From an uncultured Bacteroidales bacterium (GTDB taxonomy: Bacteria > Bacteroidota > Bacteroidia > Bacteroidales > WCHB1-69): DNA of 64,000 nucleotides. The stretch lies in contig ONHS01000007.1 of the NCBI GenBank assembly GCA_900317715.1, forward strand, positions 1 through 64,000. The letters are read 5' to 3'. The notes under the pieces are model-generated. The model searched no databases, was not told the DNA's origin, and worked only from the letters and a program-made list of their open reading frames with translations. Below are positions 42,151-50,500 of the stretch, one piece after another. The translations under genes were made by a program, and so were the position numbers. Positions within the stretch are counted from its first letter, which is position 1, and each line of letters opens with the position of its first letter.

Positions 42151-44058
42151 ATGCGTTATAGATCAATAACATATATCATCTTGTTAGTACTCTGTGTTTT
42201 CACGGCAGGGAGTGCATTGGCGCAAGACACGGCCAAAACGAGAACGTCGTCCACCATCGACTCCGCCATGGCCATCTCGCCCGACTACCTGCACACCCGA
42301 TACGCGCCATTCCCCACCATCAACTTCCAACCCATTGTTTACCAGGAGATTGACACCTCCATGGTCCATATCTCCGAATATGACCCGCTCGTGAAGGTGC
42401 AGAACCTTTACCAGTCGCTGGGCATCAACGGTCAGGCGCACAGATCCATGGTTTTCGACATCGACCATTCCTTGGGATTCACCATGATCACGACGCCCTA
42501 CCCTCTCTATTTCAAGAAGATGCAGGATTTGAAGCTTTACGACATGGCCACTTCCTACACAGACATCAACTTCACTTGGGGTTGGCGGCGAGAGCTCGTC
42601 TTTAGCGCCACCCACGCGCAACGCATCCGACAGGTGGACTTTGTGGTCAACATCGACGCCTGCAGTAATCCCGGATATTTCATCCACCAAAACGTCAACC
42701 GACTGAACGTCAACGCGCTCGTCAAATATGAGACCCCCAACAAAATTTACGGACTTTTGGCCGCATACAACCTCAACCACGGCAAATTCGCTGAAAACGG
42801 CGGTCTTGAGAGCTGCTCCGACTTCACCGACCGCGACCCGCGTGACTCTGCCCTCACTTACGACCTGACCAGTTTCGCGGTGATGTTCAGCAATGCGCAG
42901 ACCCTCATCAACACCCACACCGCACAGCTCACCAACTACGTGAATATCAAGAACAAGAAGGGTAATTACTTCGGCACCATCAGCCATACGCTAGACATTG
43001 ACAACCTGAAGAGTGTATTCACAGATCACGACCTCAACAATCTTTTCTACCTCAACCGATACTACATCAACCCCGACACCACCAACGACTCCATCCAATA
43101 TTTCCTGATAGCCAACACGTTGCAATGGTCAAACTACAGTCCGACGGACACGCTCGGCGACAAAGCCTACTTTTTCAGGATTTCAGGAGGTTTGCGGCAT
43201 GAATTCGTAAACGCCCAAAGTCCTTATTACATTGGCAATTCGCTTGCTCTTTTCGCGCGCACCTACATCCGGATGTTTAAGGTCTGGGACATTTACGGCA
43301 ACATCTCCTACTCGTTTTTCGGGTACAACGGCTACGATGCCATGGCGAAGGCGGGATTCCGTTTCAACATCAACAAGAAGCAACGCCACCAGCTGGGACT
43401 CGAAGCCACTTTCATGCGTTACGCGCCCGACTATATCTTCTCCCACTACTATGGCAACAACAACGCATGGTTGAAGACTTGGAAAAAGCAGAATGTTTTC
43501 AAGGCCAGTGCTTATTGGACGATTCTCGACTATTCATTGCGCTTCAACTTCATCAATGCCGGCAAATATGTCTTTTTGAACAGCAGTTTTGAGCCGATGC
43601 AGCTTGAGAAGCCCTTCCAAGTCTTGGAGTTGCTTCTATACGCGCCTATACGAACGAAGCACTTCTCTTTGGATGCAGAATTGGCCCTGCAACATTCGAC
43701 CAACAAAGCGATTACCGTGCCGCTGTTCGCCGGCAAGCTCAGTGCGGCTTACCGTACCGGCATCTTCAATAAGAAATTGCATTTCCAAGTGGGTGTTGAC
43801 CTCTTCTACAACACGAAATACTACGCCGACGGATACAACCCCATCCTCCATCAGTTCTACACCCAAGAGTACATCAGCACCGGCCACTATCTGTATCTCA
43901 ACGCACATGTTGCCTTCCGCGTGAAGCGCATAACGTTCTTCGTACGCGGCGGCAACCTCCTCGCCGGAATCCTCAGCTTCCACTACATCACCACCCCCGG
44001 CTACCCGATGCAAGGACAAAGCGTGCAGGCGGGAATAAACTGGAAATTCTATGATTAG
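42151..44058 (+). CDS. Putative outer-membrane porin (Porin_10-like)
   Basis: 635 residues with a signal peptide (MRYRSITYIILLVLCVFTAG SALA cut before QDT). The mature protein has alternating hydrophobic/aromatic strands through to a C-terminal aromatic (NWKFYD), as in outer-membrane beta-barrels. The segments YDPLVKVQNLYQSLGINGQAH (split by motif limit) and ...SLGFTMITTPYPLY are typical of the Bacteroidota 'putative porin' family. The transported substrate is unknown. The stop TAG overlaps the start of a TTAGTTAGCAG heptad tract. Confidence 0.82.
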   Translation: MRYRSITYIILLVLCVFTAGSALAQDTAKTRTSSTIDSAMAISPDYLHTRYAPFPTINFQPIVYQEIDTSMVHISEYDPLVKVQNLYQSLGINGQAHRSMVFDIDHSLGFTMITTPYPLYFKKMQDLKLYDMATSYTDINFTWGWRRELVFSATHAQRIRQVDFVVNIDACSNPGYFIHQNVNRLNVNALVKYETPNKIYGLLAAYNLNHGKFAENGGLESCSDFTDRDPRDSALTYDLTSFAVMFSNAQTLINTHTAQLTNYVNIKNKKGNYFGTISHTLDIDNLKSVFTDHDLNNLFYLNRYYINPDTTNDSIQYFLIANTLQWSNYSPTDTLGDKAYFFRISGGLRHEFVNAQSPYYIGNSLALFARTYIRMFKVWDIYGNISYSFFGYNGYDAMAKAGFRFNINKKQRHQLGLEATFMRYAPDYIFSHYYGNNNAWLKTWKKQNVFKASAYWTILDYSLRFNFINAGKYVFLNSSFEPMQLEKPFQVLELLLYAPIRTKHFSLDAELALQHSTNKAITVPLFAGKLSAAYRTGIFNKKLHFQVGVDLFYNTKYYADGYNPILHQFYTQEYISTGHYLYLNAHVAFRVKRITFFVRGGNLLAGILSFHYITTPGYPMQGQSVQAGINWKFYD

Positions 44059-44105
44059 TTAGCAGTTAGTAGTTAGCAGTTAGTAGTTAGCAGTTAGCAG
44101 TTGGA
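44056..44105 (+). repeat. TTAGTAG/TTAGCAG heptad tract
   Basis: TAGTTAGCAGTTAGTAG units run for seven or so copies from the porin stop codon to 44105. Same unit as at 14.83 and 29.82 kb. Confidence 0.85.
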
Positions 44106-44120
44106 GCGACTTCCATAAAA

Positions 44121-44171
44121 GGCTGTAAGCCTGACCTATATCAACCTAGGGTGAACAGAGTGAGCCCTAGG
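44121..44171 (+). repeat. Two-hairpin intergenic repeat, copy 3
   Basis: GGCTGTAAGCC hairpin, linker TGACCTATATCAA, then hairpin CCTAGGGTGAAC...GAGCCCTAGG. Same organisation and linker as the minus-strand copy at 20132-20183. It contains the upstream Met codon (44151) of the fumarase frame, which argues against that start. Confidence 0.75.
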
Positions 44172-44195
44172 ATATACAGAATCAATAGTAACAAT

Positions 44196-45566
44196 ATGGA
44201 ATATAGAATAGAAAAAGACACATTAGGCGAAATGCGCGTCGAGGCCGACAAGCTCTGGGGCGCGCAGACGCAACGGGCGATGGAAAACTTCCAAATCGGC
44301 AAGAAACACATCCCCATCGAAATCATCTACGGCATCGCGACGGCCAAGAAAGCGGCGGCCTGCGCCAACTTCGACTGCGGCGTGCTACCCGAGGAGAAAC
44401 GCGACCTCATCGTGCGCGTGGTCGATGAGATTACCTCCGGACAGTGGGACGACCAGTTCCCCTTGCACATCTGGCAGACTGGATCGGGTACGCAGACCAA
44501 CATGAACGTCAACGAGGTGATTGCGCACCGTGCACAGCTGTTGCACGGCGGCCAGCTCACCGACTACCCGCTATTCCTCTCGCCCAATGACGACGTCAAC
44601 AAGTCGCAGTCCACCAACGACATCTTCCCCACGGGCATGCGCATCGCCACGGCCATCAGCATCATCACCCGCACGCTGCCCGCGTTGGAGCGCATGATGG
44701 TCACTTACAGAGAAAAAGTCGCGGAATACGCCGACATCAAGAAGATCGGGCGCACCCACCTGATGGACGCCACCCCGCTCACTTTGGGCGACGAGCTGTC
44801 GGGACATCTCTCGCAGTTGGAGCACGGCTACGAGGTTATCCAACAGAGTCTCAAGCACTTGATGGAGTTGCCCATCGGCGGCACCGCCGTCGGCAACGGC
44901 ATCAACACGCCGGAAGGCTACGACAAAATCGCCTTACAATACATTAACAAATTCACGGGTTACGAATTCACGAACTGTCCGAACAAGTTCGAGGCGATGG
45001 CTACCCACGACTCGCTGTGCGAGATGTCGGGCGCGTTCAAGCGTTTGGCTGTCTCTTTGATGAAGATCGCCAACGACTTCCGCCTGCTCAATTCGGGTCC
45101 GCGCTGCGGTTTGGGCGAGGTGATATTGCCCGCCAACGAGCCCGGCTCCTCCATCATGCCCGGCAAGGTGAACCCCACGCAGTGCGAGGCGTTGTCGCAG
45201 GTCTGCTGCCAGGTCATCGGCAACGACGTGGCCATCACCACCGGCGCCATGCAGGGACACTTGCAGCTCAACGTCTTCATGCCGCTCATCGGCCGCAACC
45301 TGCTGCAGTCGTCACGTTTGTTGGCGGATGTCATCAACTCCTTCAACGACCACTGTCTGAAGGGCATCGTGCCGAACCGCGAGCGCATAGCCATGCACCT
45401 GCAGAACTCGCTGATGCTGGTCACGAAGCTGAACCCGCACATCGGCTACTACAACTCCGCAAAGATCGCGCAGCACGCCCACGAGCACGGGCTCACCTTG
45501 CGGGAATCCGCGCTGGAATTGGGATTGGTGAGCGCGGTGGATTTTGATGAATGGATGAAGTTGTAG
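44196..45566 (+). CDS. fumC: Class II fumarate hydratase
   Basis: 456 residues from ATG at 44196 (MEYRIEKDTLGEMRVEADKL). Converts fumarate and malate in the (reductive) TCA branch. Motifs: GSGTQTNMNVNEV (about 99-111), KSQSTND, GGTAVGNGINT, and the lyase signature GSSIMPGKVNPTQ with the active Ser (about 315-327). The full length and signature exclude aspartase (no aspA-type C-terminus) fairly well. The TAG stop falls inside a REP-like hairpin (45563-45590). Confidence 0.94.
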   Translation: MEYRIEKDTLGEMRVEADKLWGAQTQRAMENFQIGKKHIPIEIIYGIATAKKAAACANFDCGVLPEEKRDLIVRVVDEITSGQWDDQFPLHIWQTGSGTQTNMNVNEVIAHRAQLLHGGQLTDYPLFLSPNDDVNKSQSTNDIFPTGMRIATAISIITRTLPALERMMVTYREKVAEYADIKKIGRTHLMDATPLTLGDELSGHLSQLEHGYEVIQQSLKHLMELPIGGTAVGNGINTPEGYDKIALQYINKFTGYEFTNCPNKFEAMATHDSLCEMSGAFKRLAVSLMKIANDFRLLNSGPRCGLGEVILPANEPGSSIMPGKVNPTQCEALSQVCCQVIGNDVAITTGAMQGHLQLNVFMPLIGRNLLQSSRLLADVINSFNDHCLKGIVPNRERIAMHLQNSLMLVTKLNPHIGYYNSAKIAQHAHEHGLTLRESALELGLVSAVDFDEWMKL

Positions 45567-45590
45567 AGACGTGCCATGGCGCGTCTCTAC
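45563..45590. repeat. REP-like hairpin providing the fumC stop codon
   Basis: GTAGAGACGTGCCATGGCGC then GTCTCTAC, a 28-base near-perfect palindrome. fumC ends TTG TAG, where the TAG is bases 2-4 of the element. It is also a potential fumC terminator. Confidence 0.8.
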
Positions 45591-45599
45591 AGGGGACAC

Positions 45600-45687
45600 G
45601 AAACATTGCCTTCTGCGGGGGAACGCAACGATTCCCCACGTTGTAGAGACGTTTCATGAAACGTCTCTACAAATTTTGCGTCTCTAC
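45600..45687. repeat. Composite REP element (GGGGAA hairpin plus GTAGAGACG hairpin)
   Basis: A GGGGAACGCAACGATTCCCC hairpin is followed by ACGTT, the palindrome at 45643-45670 (GTAGAGACGTTTCATGAAAC then GTCTCTAC) and an extra half (AAATTTTGCGTCTCTAC). The two-hairpin order is repeated at 46240-46312 and 47047-47135. Confidence 0.8.
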
Positions 45688-45710
45688 GTGTTGTATAAAG
45701 AAATAATTTC

Positions 45711-45718
45711 TATTTTTG
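45711..45718 (+). promoter_or_regulatory. -7 box of hicB (TATTTTTG)
   Basis: TATTTTTG, 25 bases before the hicB ATG, with a TTG at 45691-45693 at a plausible -33 distance. Confidence 0.5.
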
Positions 45719-45742
45719 CAAAGATAATTAGAATCGAAAAGA

Positions 45743-45958
45743 ATGGAATATACAATCATCATTCAAAAAAACGCAAACGGCTGGTACACTGGACAATGCG
45801 AACAGATACCTGAAGCCATTTCTCAAGGCGAAACCCTTGAGGAACTAAAAGAGAACATGGCAGACGCCATAAAGATGGTCATTGATTATAAAAAAGAAGA
45901 AACCAGAAAACAATATATTGGCAAGCGGATTTTCCGCCGTCGCATCGCTGTATTATGA
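45743..45958 (+). CDS. hicB: HicB-family antitoxin
   Basis: 71-residue HicB fold: IIIQKNANGWYTGQCEQIPEA... then SQGETLEELKENMADAIKMV. HicB binds and blocks the HicA mRNA interferase and often represses the operon; this short form lacks an obvious C-terminal HTH or ribbon-helix-helix. It is intact, overlaps the hicA remnant by 4 bases (ATGA), and has its own -7 box. hicB precedes hicA here. With a broken toxin it may now be free to drift. Confidence 0.85.
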   Translation: MEYTIIIQKNANGWYTGQCEQIPEAISQGETLEELKENMADAIKMVIDYKKEETRKQYIGKRIFRRRIAVL

Positions 45959-46149
45959 AACGACAATTACTCATACAACATCTAACCGCTCACAATTGCG
46001 TGCTCCTCCGGGAAGGGAAAAAACATAGTTTATAAAAAAACACATCTAACGGAAAATCGACCTCTGTCCCACGGCATCCTGACATTCAGGAGATTACCGT
46101 CAAAGAGATTTGCAAGCAGTTGGGAATACCACAATCTCGAATCAACTAA
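45955..46149 (+). pseudogene. hicA: hicA mRNA-interferase toxin with in-frame nonsense codon
   Basis: The frame reads MKRQLLIQHLTAHNCVLLRE, GKKHSL, then TAA at 46033-46035, then without any frame change KNTSNGKSTSVPRHPDIQEI and TVKEICKQLGIPQSRIN before the true stop at 46147. Both halves are plain HicA: the dsRBD-like fold with GKKHS and SVPRH. The stop stands where HicA proteins have Tyr (HSIY/HSLY), so a single change of a Tyr codon (TAT/TAC) to TAA explains it. Catalytic HicA histidine (in the GKKHS region) is retained on the upstream piece. I call it a recent pseudogene, unless TAA is a sequencing error or is read through. Confidence 0.85.
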
Positions 46150-46159
46150 TATTATTTTT

Positions 46160-46225
46160 AACCCCAATTATTCACCAAACCCCAAAGAACACCAAAAAGA
46201 GAAATTGAAATTATAACATATTGAC
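46160..46225. repeat. 65-bp direct repeat, left copy
   Basis: AACCCCAATTATTCACCAAA, then CCCCAAAGAACACCAAAAAG and AGAAATTGAAATTATAACAT, then ATTGAC. The right copy at 47212-47276 matches at about 60 of 65 positions. The pair brackets the RAYT gene and two REP elements. Confidence 0.85.
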
Positions 46226-46239
46226 GGAAATGTTGAAAC

Positions 46240-46312
46240 GCAAAACATTGCCATCCGCGGGGAATGCAACGGTTTTCCCACGGTGTAGAGACGCAAAATT
46301 TTGCGTCTCTAC
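46240..46312. repeat. Composite REP element upstream of the RAYT gene
   Basis: GGGGAATGCAACGGTTTTCC hairpin, then ACGGT and the palindrome GTAGAGACGCAAAATTTTGC plus GTCTCTAC at 46285-46312. The flanking text (AACATTGCC..CCGCGGGGAA) matches the copy at 45600. Confidence 0.85.
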
Positions 46313-46406
46313 GCAGGGGTAAACCGAACCATTTTACCTCCATTGTTGAAACAATAACCCGTTAAATAACGGCGATTTTGCCACCAAAACCTTAAAAACA
46401 AAAATA

Positions 46407-47000
46407 ATGACAAACGAATTATTCAAGAACCGATATCGCATACCGTCCGCACGCGCACCCTGGCACGATTACACGCACGGAACCTATTTCGTGACCATCT
46501 GCACAAAAACAAGAGAACATTCCTTTGGGGAAATCATTAACGATGGCACTGGAAATCCCATAATGAGGATGTCGGCGATTGGCGAAAATGCCGATGTTTG
46601 TTGGCAAGAAATCCCATCGCATTTCCCGCACGTCCAAACGTTGTCGCGGGTGATCATGCCCAACCACATTCACGGGATTTTGACCATCAATCCCATTTCA
46701 GAGACGCAAAATTTTGCGTCTCTACAACATGGGCAATCGCAACGGGATAGGGAAATACGACAAACTGACAACGTCATTATGCCAAACAACCGATTTGGTC
46801 CCCAATCGAAAAATCTCGCATCGGTGATACGCGGGTTCAGAATCGGTGTCACCAAATTCGCACGGCAAAACCGATTCCCGTTTGAATGGCAACCCCGATA
46901 CTACGAGCACCTCATCCGAAACATGGACGAGTTGTATTTTATCACGGATTACATTGAAAACAATGTGGCCAAATGGGAGGAGGACGGATTCTACGGATGA
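46407..47000 (+). CDS. REP-associated tyrosine transposase (RAYT, Y1/TnpA-REP family)
   Basis: 197-residue single-strand transposase of the IS200/IS605-related RAYT group. HUH motif in VIMPNHIHGIL (about 79-89), opening YFVTICTK, catalytic Tyr in the helix QPRYYEHLIRN (about 163-173), and the ending FITDYIENNVAKWEED. RAYTs cut and move REP hairpins and usually exist as domesticated single copies. REP-like elements occur upstream, downstream and, strikingly, inside the gene (46701-46725, encoding ETQNFASL). The start ATG at 46407 follows AAAATA. Full length, apparently intact. Confidence 0.92.
   Translation: MTNELFKNRYRIPSARAPWHDYTHGTYFVTICTKTREHSFGEIINDGTGNPIMRMSAIGENADVCWQEIPSHFPHVQTLSRVIMPNHIHGILTINPISETQNFASLQHGQSQRDREIRQTDNVIMPNNRFGPQSKNLASVIRGFRIGVTKFARQNRFPFEWQPRYYEHLIRNMDELYFITDYIENNVAKWEEDGFYG
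46701..46725. repeat. REP palindrome inside the RAYT coding sequence
   Basis: GAGACGCAAAATTTTGCGTC then TCTAC is identical to bases 4-28 of the REP at 46285-46312, but is translated in frame as part of the transposase. Confidence 0.9.
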
Positions 47001-47008
47001 CGTACGTG

Positions 47009-47035
47009 AATATTGCGGTCGGCAAACGCAATATT
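47009..47035 (+). terminator. Hairpin just after the RAYT gene
   Basis: AATATTGCG (47009-47017) and CGCAATATT (47027-47035) form a perfect 9-bp stem followed by TTAAT, 8 bases past the stop. It could be a weak terminator. Confidence 0.5.
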
Positions 47036-47046
47036 TTAATCCGCCC

Positions 47047-47135
47047 GAGGGAACCGCAACGGAACACCCACGGTGTAGAGACGCATAATTATGCGTCTCC
47101 ATGATTATGCGTCTCCAATATTTTTGCGTCTCTAC
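47047..47135. repeat. Composite/degenerate REP cluster downstream of the RAYT gene
   Basis: GGAACCGCAACGGAACACCC, then GTAGAGACGCATAATTATGC plus GTCTCC, then two further half units ending GCGTCTCC and GCGTCTCTAC. A stacked array of one full and two partial palindromes. Confidence 0.75.
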
Positions 47136-47211
47136 AAATTGCGCAATACCATAATTTTCCATAATATGATCACGACCCAATAATTTTCGTATCTTCGCAC
47201 CCTGAAATATC

Positions 47212-47276
47212 AACCCCAATTTTTCACCAACCCCAAAGAACATCAAAAAGAAGAATTGAAATTATAACATATTGAC
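47212..47276. repeat. 65-bp direct repeat, right copy
   Basis: AACCCCAATTTTTCACCAAC, then CCCAAAGAACATCAAAAAGA, then AGAATTGAAATTATAACATA, TTGAC. See the left copy at 46160-46225. Just after it (47278-47300) is AAAGCG-TTTT-CGCTTT followed by TCTTTT, a small terminator-like hairpin. Confidence 0.85.
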
Positions 47277-47300
47277 ATAAAGCGTTTTCGCTTTTCTTTT

Positions 47301-47445
47301 GGTACCTGAAATCTGGACAATTTCAGAAAATACCACAAAAAGAAAGCCAAAATGCTCGCGAGTAATCGTGGGCTTTCTTTGTTTGTGGTATAGGTACGTC
47401 CAGAACCTCAGGTACGAATAAAAGAAGTTCACGATTCTTTTTATG
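47301..47445. ncRNA. Candidate structured RNA or cruciform (nested long hairpin)
   Basis: Outer arms GTACCTGA (47302-47309) and TCAGGTAC (47408-47415), then CTGGAC (47313-47318) and GTCCAG (47398-47403), then a 19-20 base inner stem ATACCACA..AAGAAAGCC (47330-47348) with GGCTTTCTT..TGTGGTAT (47371-47391). A separate AATAAAAGAA/TTCTTTTTAT hairpin follows at 47417-47443. The region has no ORF and lies in the 520-base gap before the giant FISUMP gene. It resembles a rod-shaped RNA with an internal bubble but I cannot assign it to a known family; a leader element or an insertion-element end is also possible. Confidence 0.45.
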
Positions 47446-47520
47446 TTTGTGAACGAAAGGCGGGAACGGTTTATAACAAACTGAATTTACCAAATTAGTA
47501 CAAACATAAAAAGAACAATT

Positions 47521-50500
47521 ATGAAAAAAATTCTATGTTTTATTGCGATTGCGATAATAGGTCTGACATATGTTGTCGCGCAACAAACCGTTACGCTGAC
47601 GTTTACGGGGCGGGGCCAGAACAACGCATATGTGCGTCTTGACCATGTGACAATTGAAAATCTTACACGCAACTGGTCGGAGACCATCTGGTTTCCCGAC
47701 ACGGTTTACACACTCACCGTCGGAACAGGTGTGGAGGAACATCTTCTGAACGGCGGAATGCAAGTGATGCCCAATCCTTTTAATGGGAAAACACAAGTCA
47801 ATGTACATTCTGTCAAAGACGAAAAGGCTGTCATTACAGTGGTCGATATTAATGGCAGGAAATGCGCCGAATATGACGGTATTATGTCCGAAGGAGACAA
47901 CTATTTTGAGATACAGCTCACGACGCCGCAAACATACATTCTCTCCGTACAGACTAAAGATGGGATGCAACGCGTGAAGATGGTGAACGCGGGGCGCGCA
48001 GCCGCCAATCGGATAGAGTCGTTAGGAGGTGGAACTCATTCTGCTATAATTAGCCTGAAGGGCACCTCCTCTCATGAATTTGAACTTGGAGATGAAATGC
48101 AATATCAAGGATATTCGCTCTATTTTGACAGTTCACTGACAAGCGCTCCCGTGACTCAAAGCCAATCCATGGATGAAGAAATCACGTTGGTGTTTGATGT
48201 GCCCAACCTCACAAATCTTAACTCATGCGAAGCGGCACTAATATTGCAGAATGAGACGGGCTTCGGCAATCGCATAACGCAAATCTATGACCATGAAGGG
48301 AACAGCTATCAAGTGGTTCAGATTGGCGACCAATGCTGGATGAAAGAGAATCTACGGACCACCACCTCGCCAAGTACGGGACTAACTATGGTGGAAAATC
48401 CAGCTGGAAACAGTACGACAGCTGAACGGCGCGCCTACTATTACAACAATCACATCAGTAACTCAGACAACGGTTATGGACTCTTGTATAACTGGAATGC
48501 TGCCATGGACACCATCGATGCGCCCATGATTCGGGGGCTTCGGAGAGGTATTTGTCCGGAAGGCTGGCATGTTCCGAAAAAGGAAGAATGGGGTATCCTA
48601 AGCAATTATGCGTATAATCACTACCACGAAACGTGGACAAGCAGCGGGGGATATACTTGTAGTGGATATGGCAAAGCTTTGGCCGCCGATCTGGATTGGC
48701 AAGCAAATAATCCTTCTTACTGCAATCTCGCTAACGATCTTACGTCAAACAATTCCAGCGGTTTTTCGGCACTTCCAGCCGGATATAACAATGGTTCAAC
48801 ATTTTATAGCAAGTATTTCACTTCGGAATTTTGGACTTCTTCTGTCGGTTTCAACAACACCAATACAGTGACTGGTTATCACTACAGTTCGTTGTCATAC
48901 AGTGGTTTGTCAACCCCTACTTCTGGCTCTTATTATGGTGAACCTGTCCGCTGTGTTCGGAACGGTGAAACCTATTTGTTACACTTTAATGCCAATGGGG
49001 GTAGCGGTGTGATGGAAGATGAGATTTTCCTTGTCGGGGTTGCCGATTACATTGCTGAATGCAGGTTCACACGCAATCAGTATGAATGCAATGGATGGAA
49101 CACCCAGCCCGACGGAAGCGGCACGGCATACACGCTTGACGAATACATCGAACTGTCCGCTGACATGACTTTGTATGCGCAATGGGGAGCTGCATACACG
49201 CTCACCTTTGACGCAAATGGGGGAACCGGAGGAATGAACCCTCAAATTTTTGTCGAGGGGCTTTCCAATCCACAAACCATCTCTCCCAATGTCTTTAACA
49301 AGGCTTTATTCCTGTTCGATCATTGGAACACGAATGCTGCAGGAACCGGGATTTCTTACGGGAATGGAGATTCCATAACCTTAACGCAGGATATGACCCT
49401 CTATGCCCAATGGAGAGCGGCTACCACGGATGCAGAGAAGGATCTCACTTCCTGTACAGTGGTCGCTGTCCAAGCGAATGAGATCCAAAATGGTTCACGC
49501 ATCACGGCCGTGAAAGACCACCAGAACAACAGCTATCAAGTGGTGCAAATCGGGAGCCAGTGTTGGCTGAAGGAGAACATGCGGGCCACCACATCGCCAA
49601 GTACAGGCTCGAATATCGTGGAGTTGCCGTACAGCACTTACACCTACTCCGGCAAAAAGGCATACTACTATCACGATGACACCACAAGTGCAGGCAATGG
49701 CTACGGGCTTTACTACAACTGGAACGCCGCCCTTGACACTTTCAATACAGCATACGGTGAGTTGTCCTCCTCCCAAGATCCCTCCACTTACGTAAACTTA
49801 TGCGTGGACGGCTACCGGCGGGGCATTTGTCCTGAAGGCTGGCACGTGCCCTCCTACGGAGAGTATAATCAACTTATCTATTATGTAGCCATTGAACTTG
49901 ATATGGATAGAAATCAGATTGGCAGTTTTGATGTCGCCGAAGTATTGTCTGCCCCTGTCGATTGGGATTATTATTCCACATCCAGTATGATTACTAATGC
50001 TACAGGCTTTTCCTGGCTTCCCACAAGCGACCCAAGAGGATACTGGGGGGCTTTTTGGACATCTACCCAAGGTATTACCAATAATCAAAGTAATTCATGT
50101 GCGTGGATAGCTTACAATAATTTTTCTTATAGTAGTGCTTGGTATGGCTATTTTCATGGGAGTCAACCCGTGCGATGCGTCCGAGACTATTCTATTGTTC
50201 AGAATCTTAATGACGGGCAACCCTGTGTGGATGCGACCACAGTGATGGACTATGACAGCAATGTTTACAACACCGTTCAGATTGGCAGCCAATGCTGGCT
50301 GAAAGAGAATCTTCGATCCACGCACTATGCAGACGGTTCCCCCATTCTCAATGTGGACACCATCCCTTACGACTATAGCAGTTGGGAAACTTCCTATTCA
50401 AAGAGCGGATACTATCATCGCTCCCCCAATTTCAGCGAGGACACCATTGGTTTGAGCTATTTGTGGAATACGGCCATCCGTTCTTCCGGTGTGCCGAATT

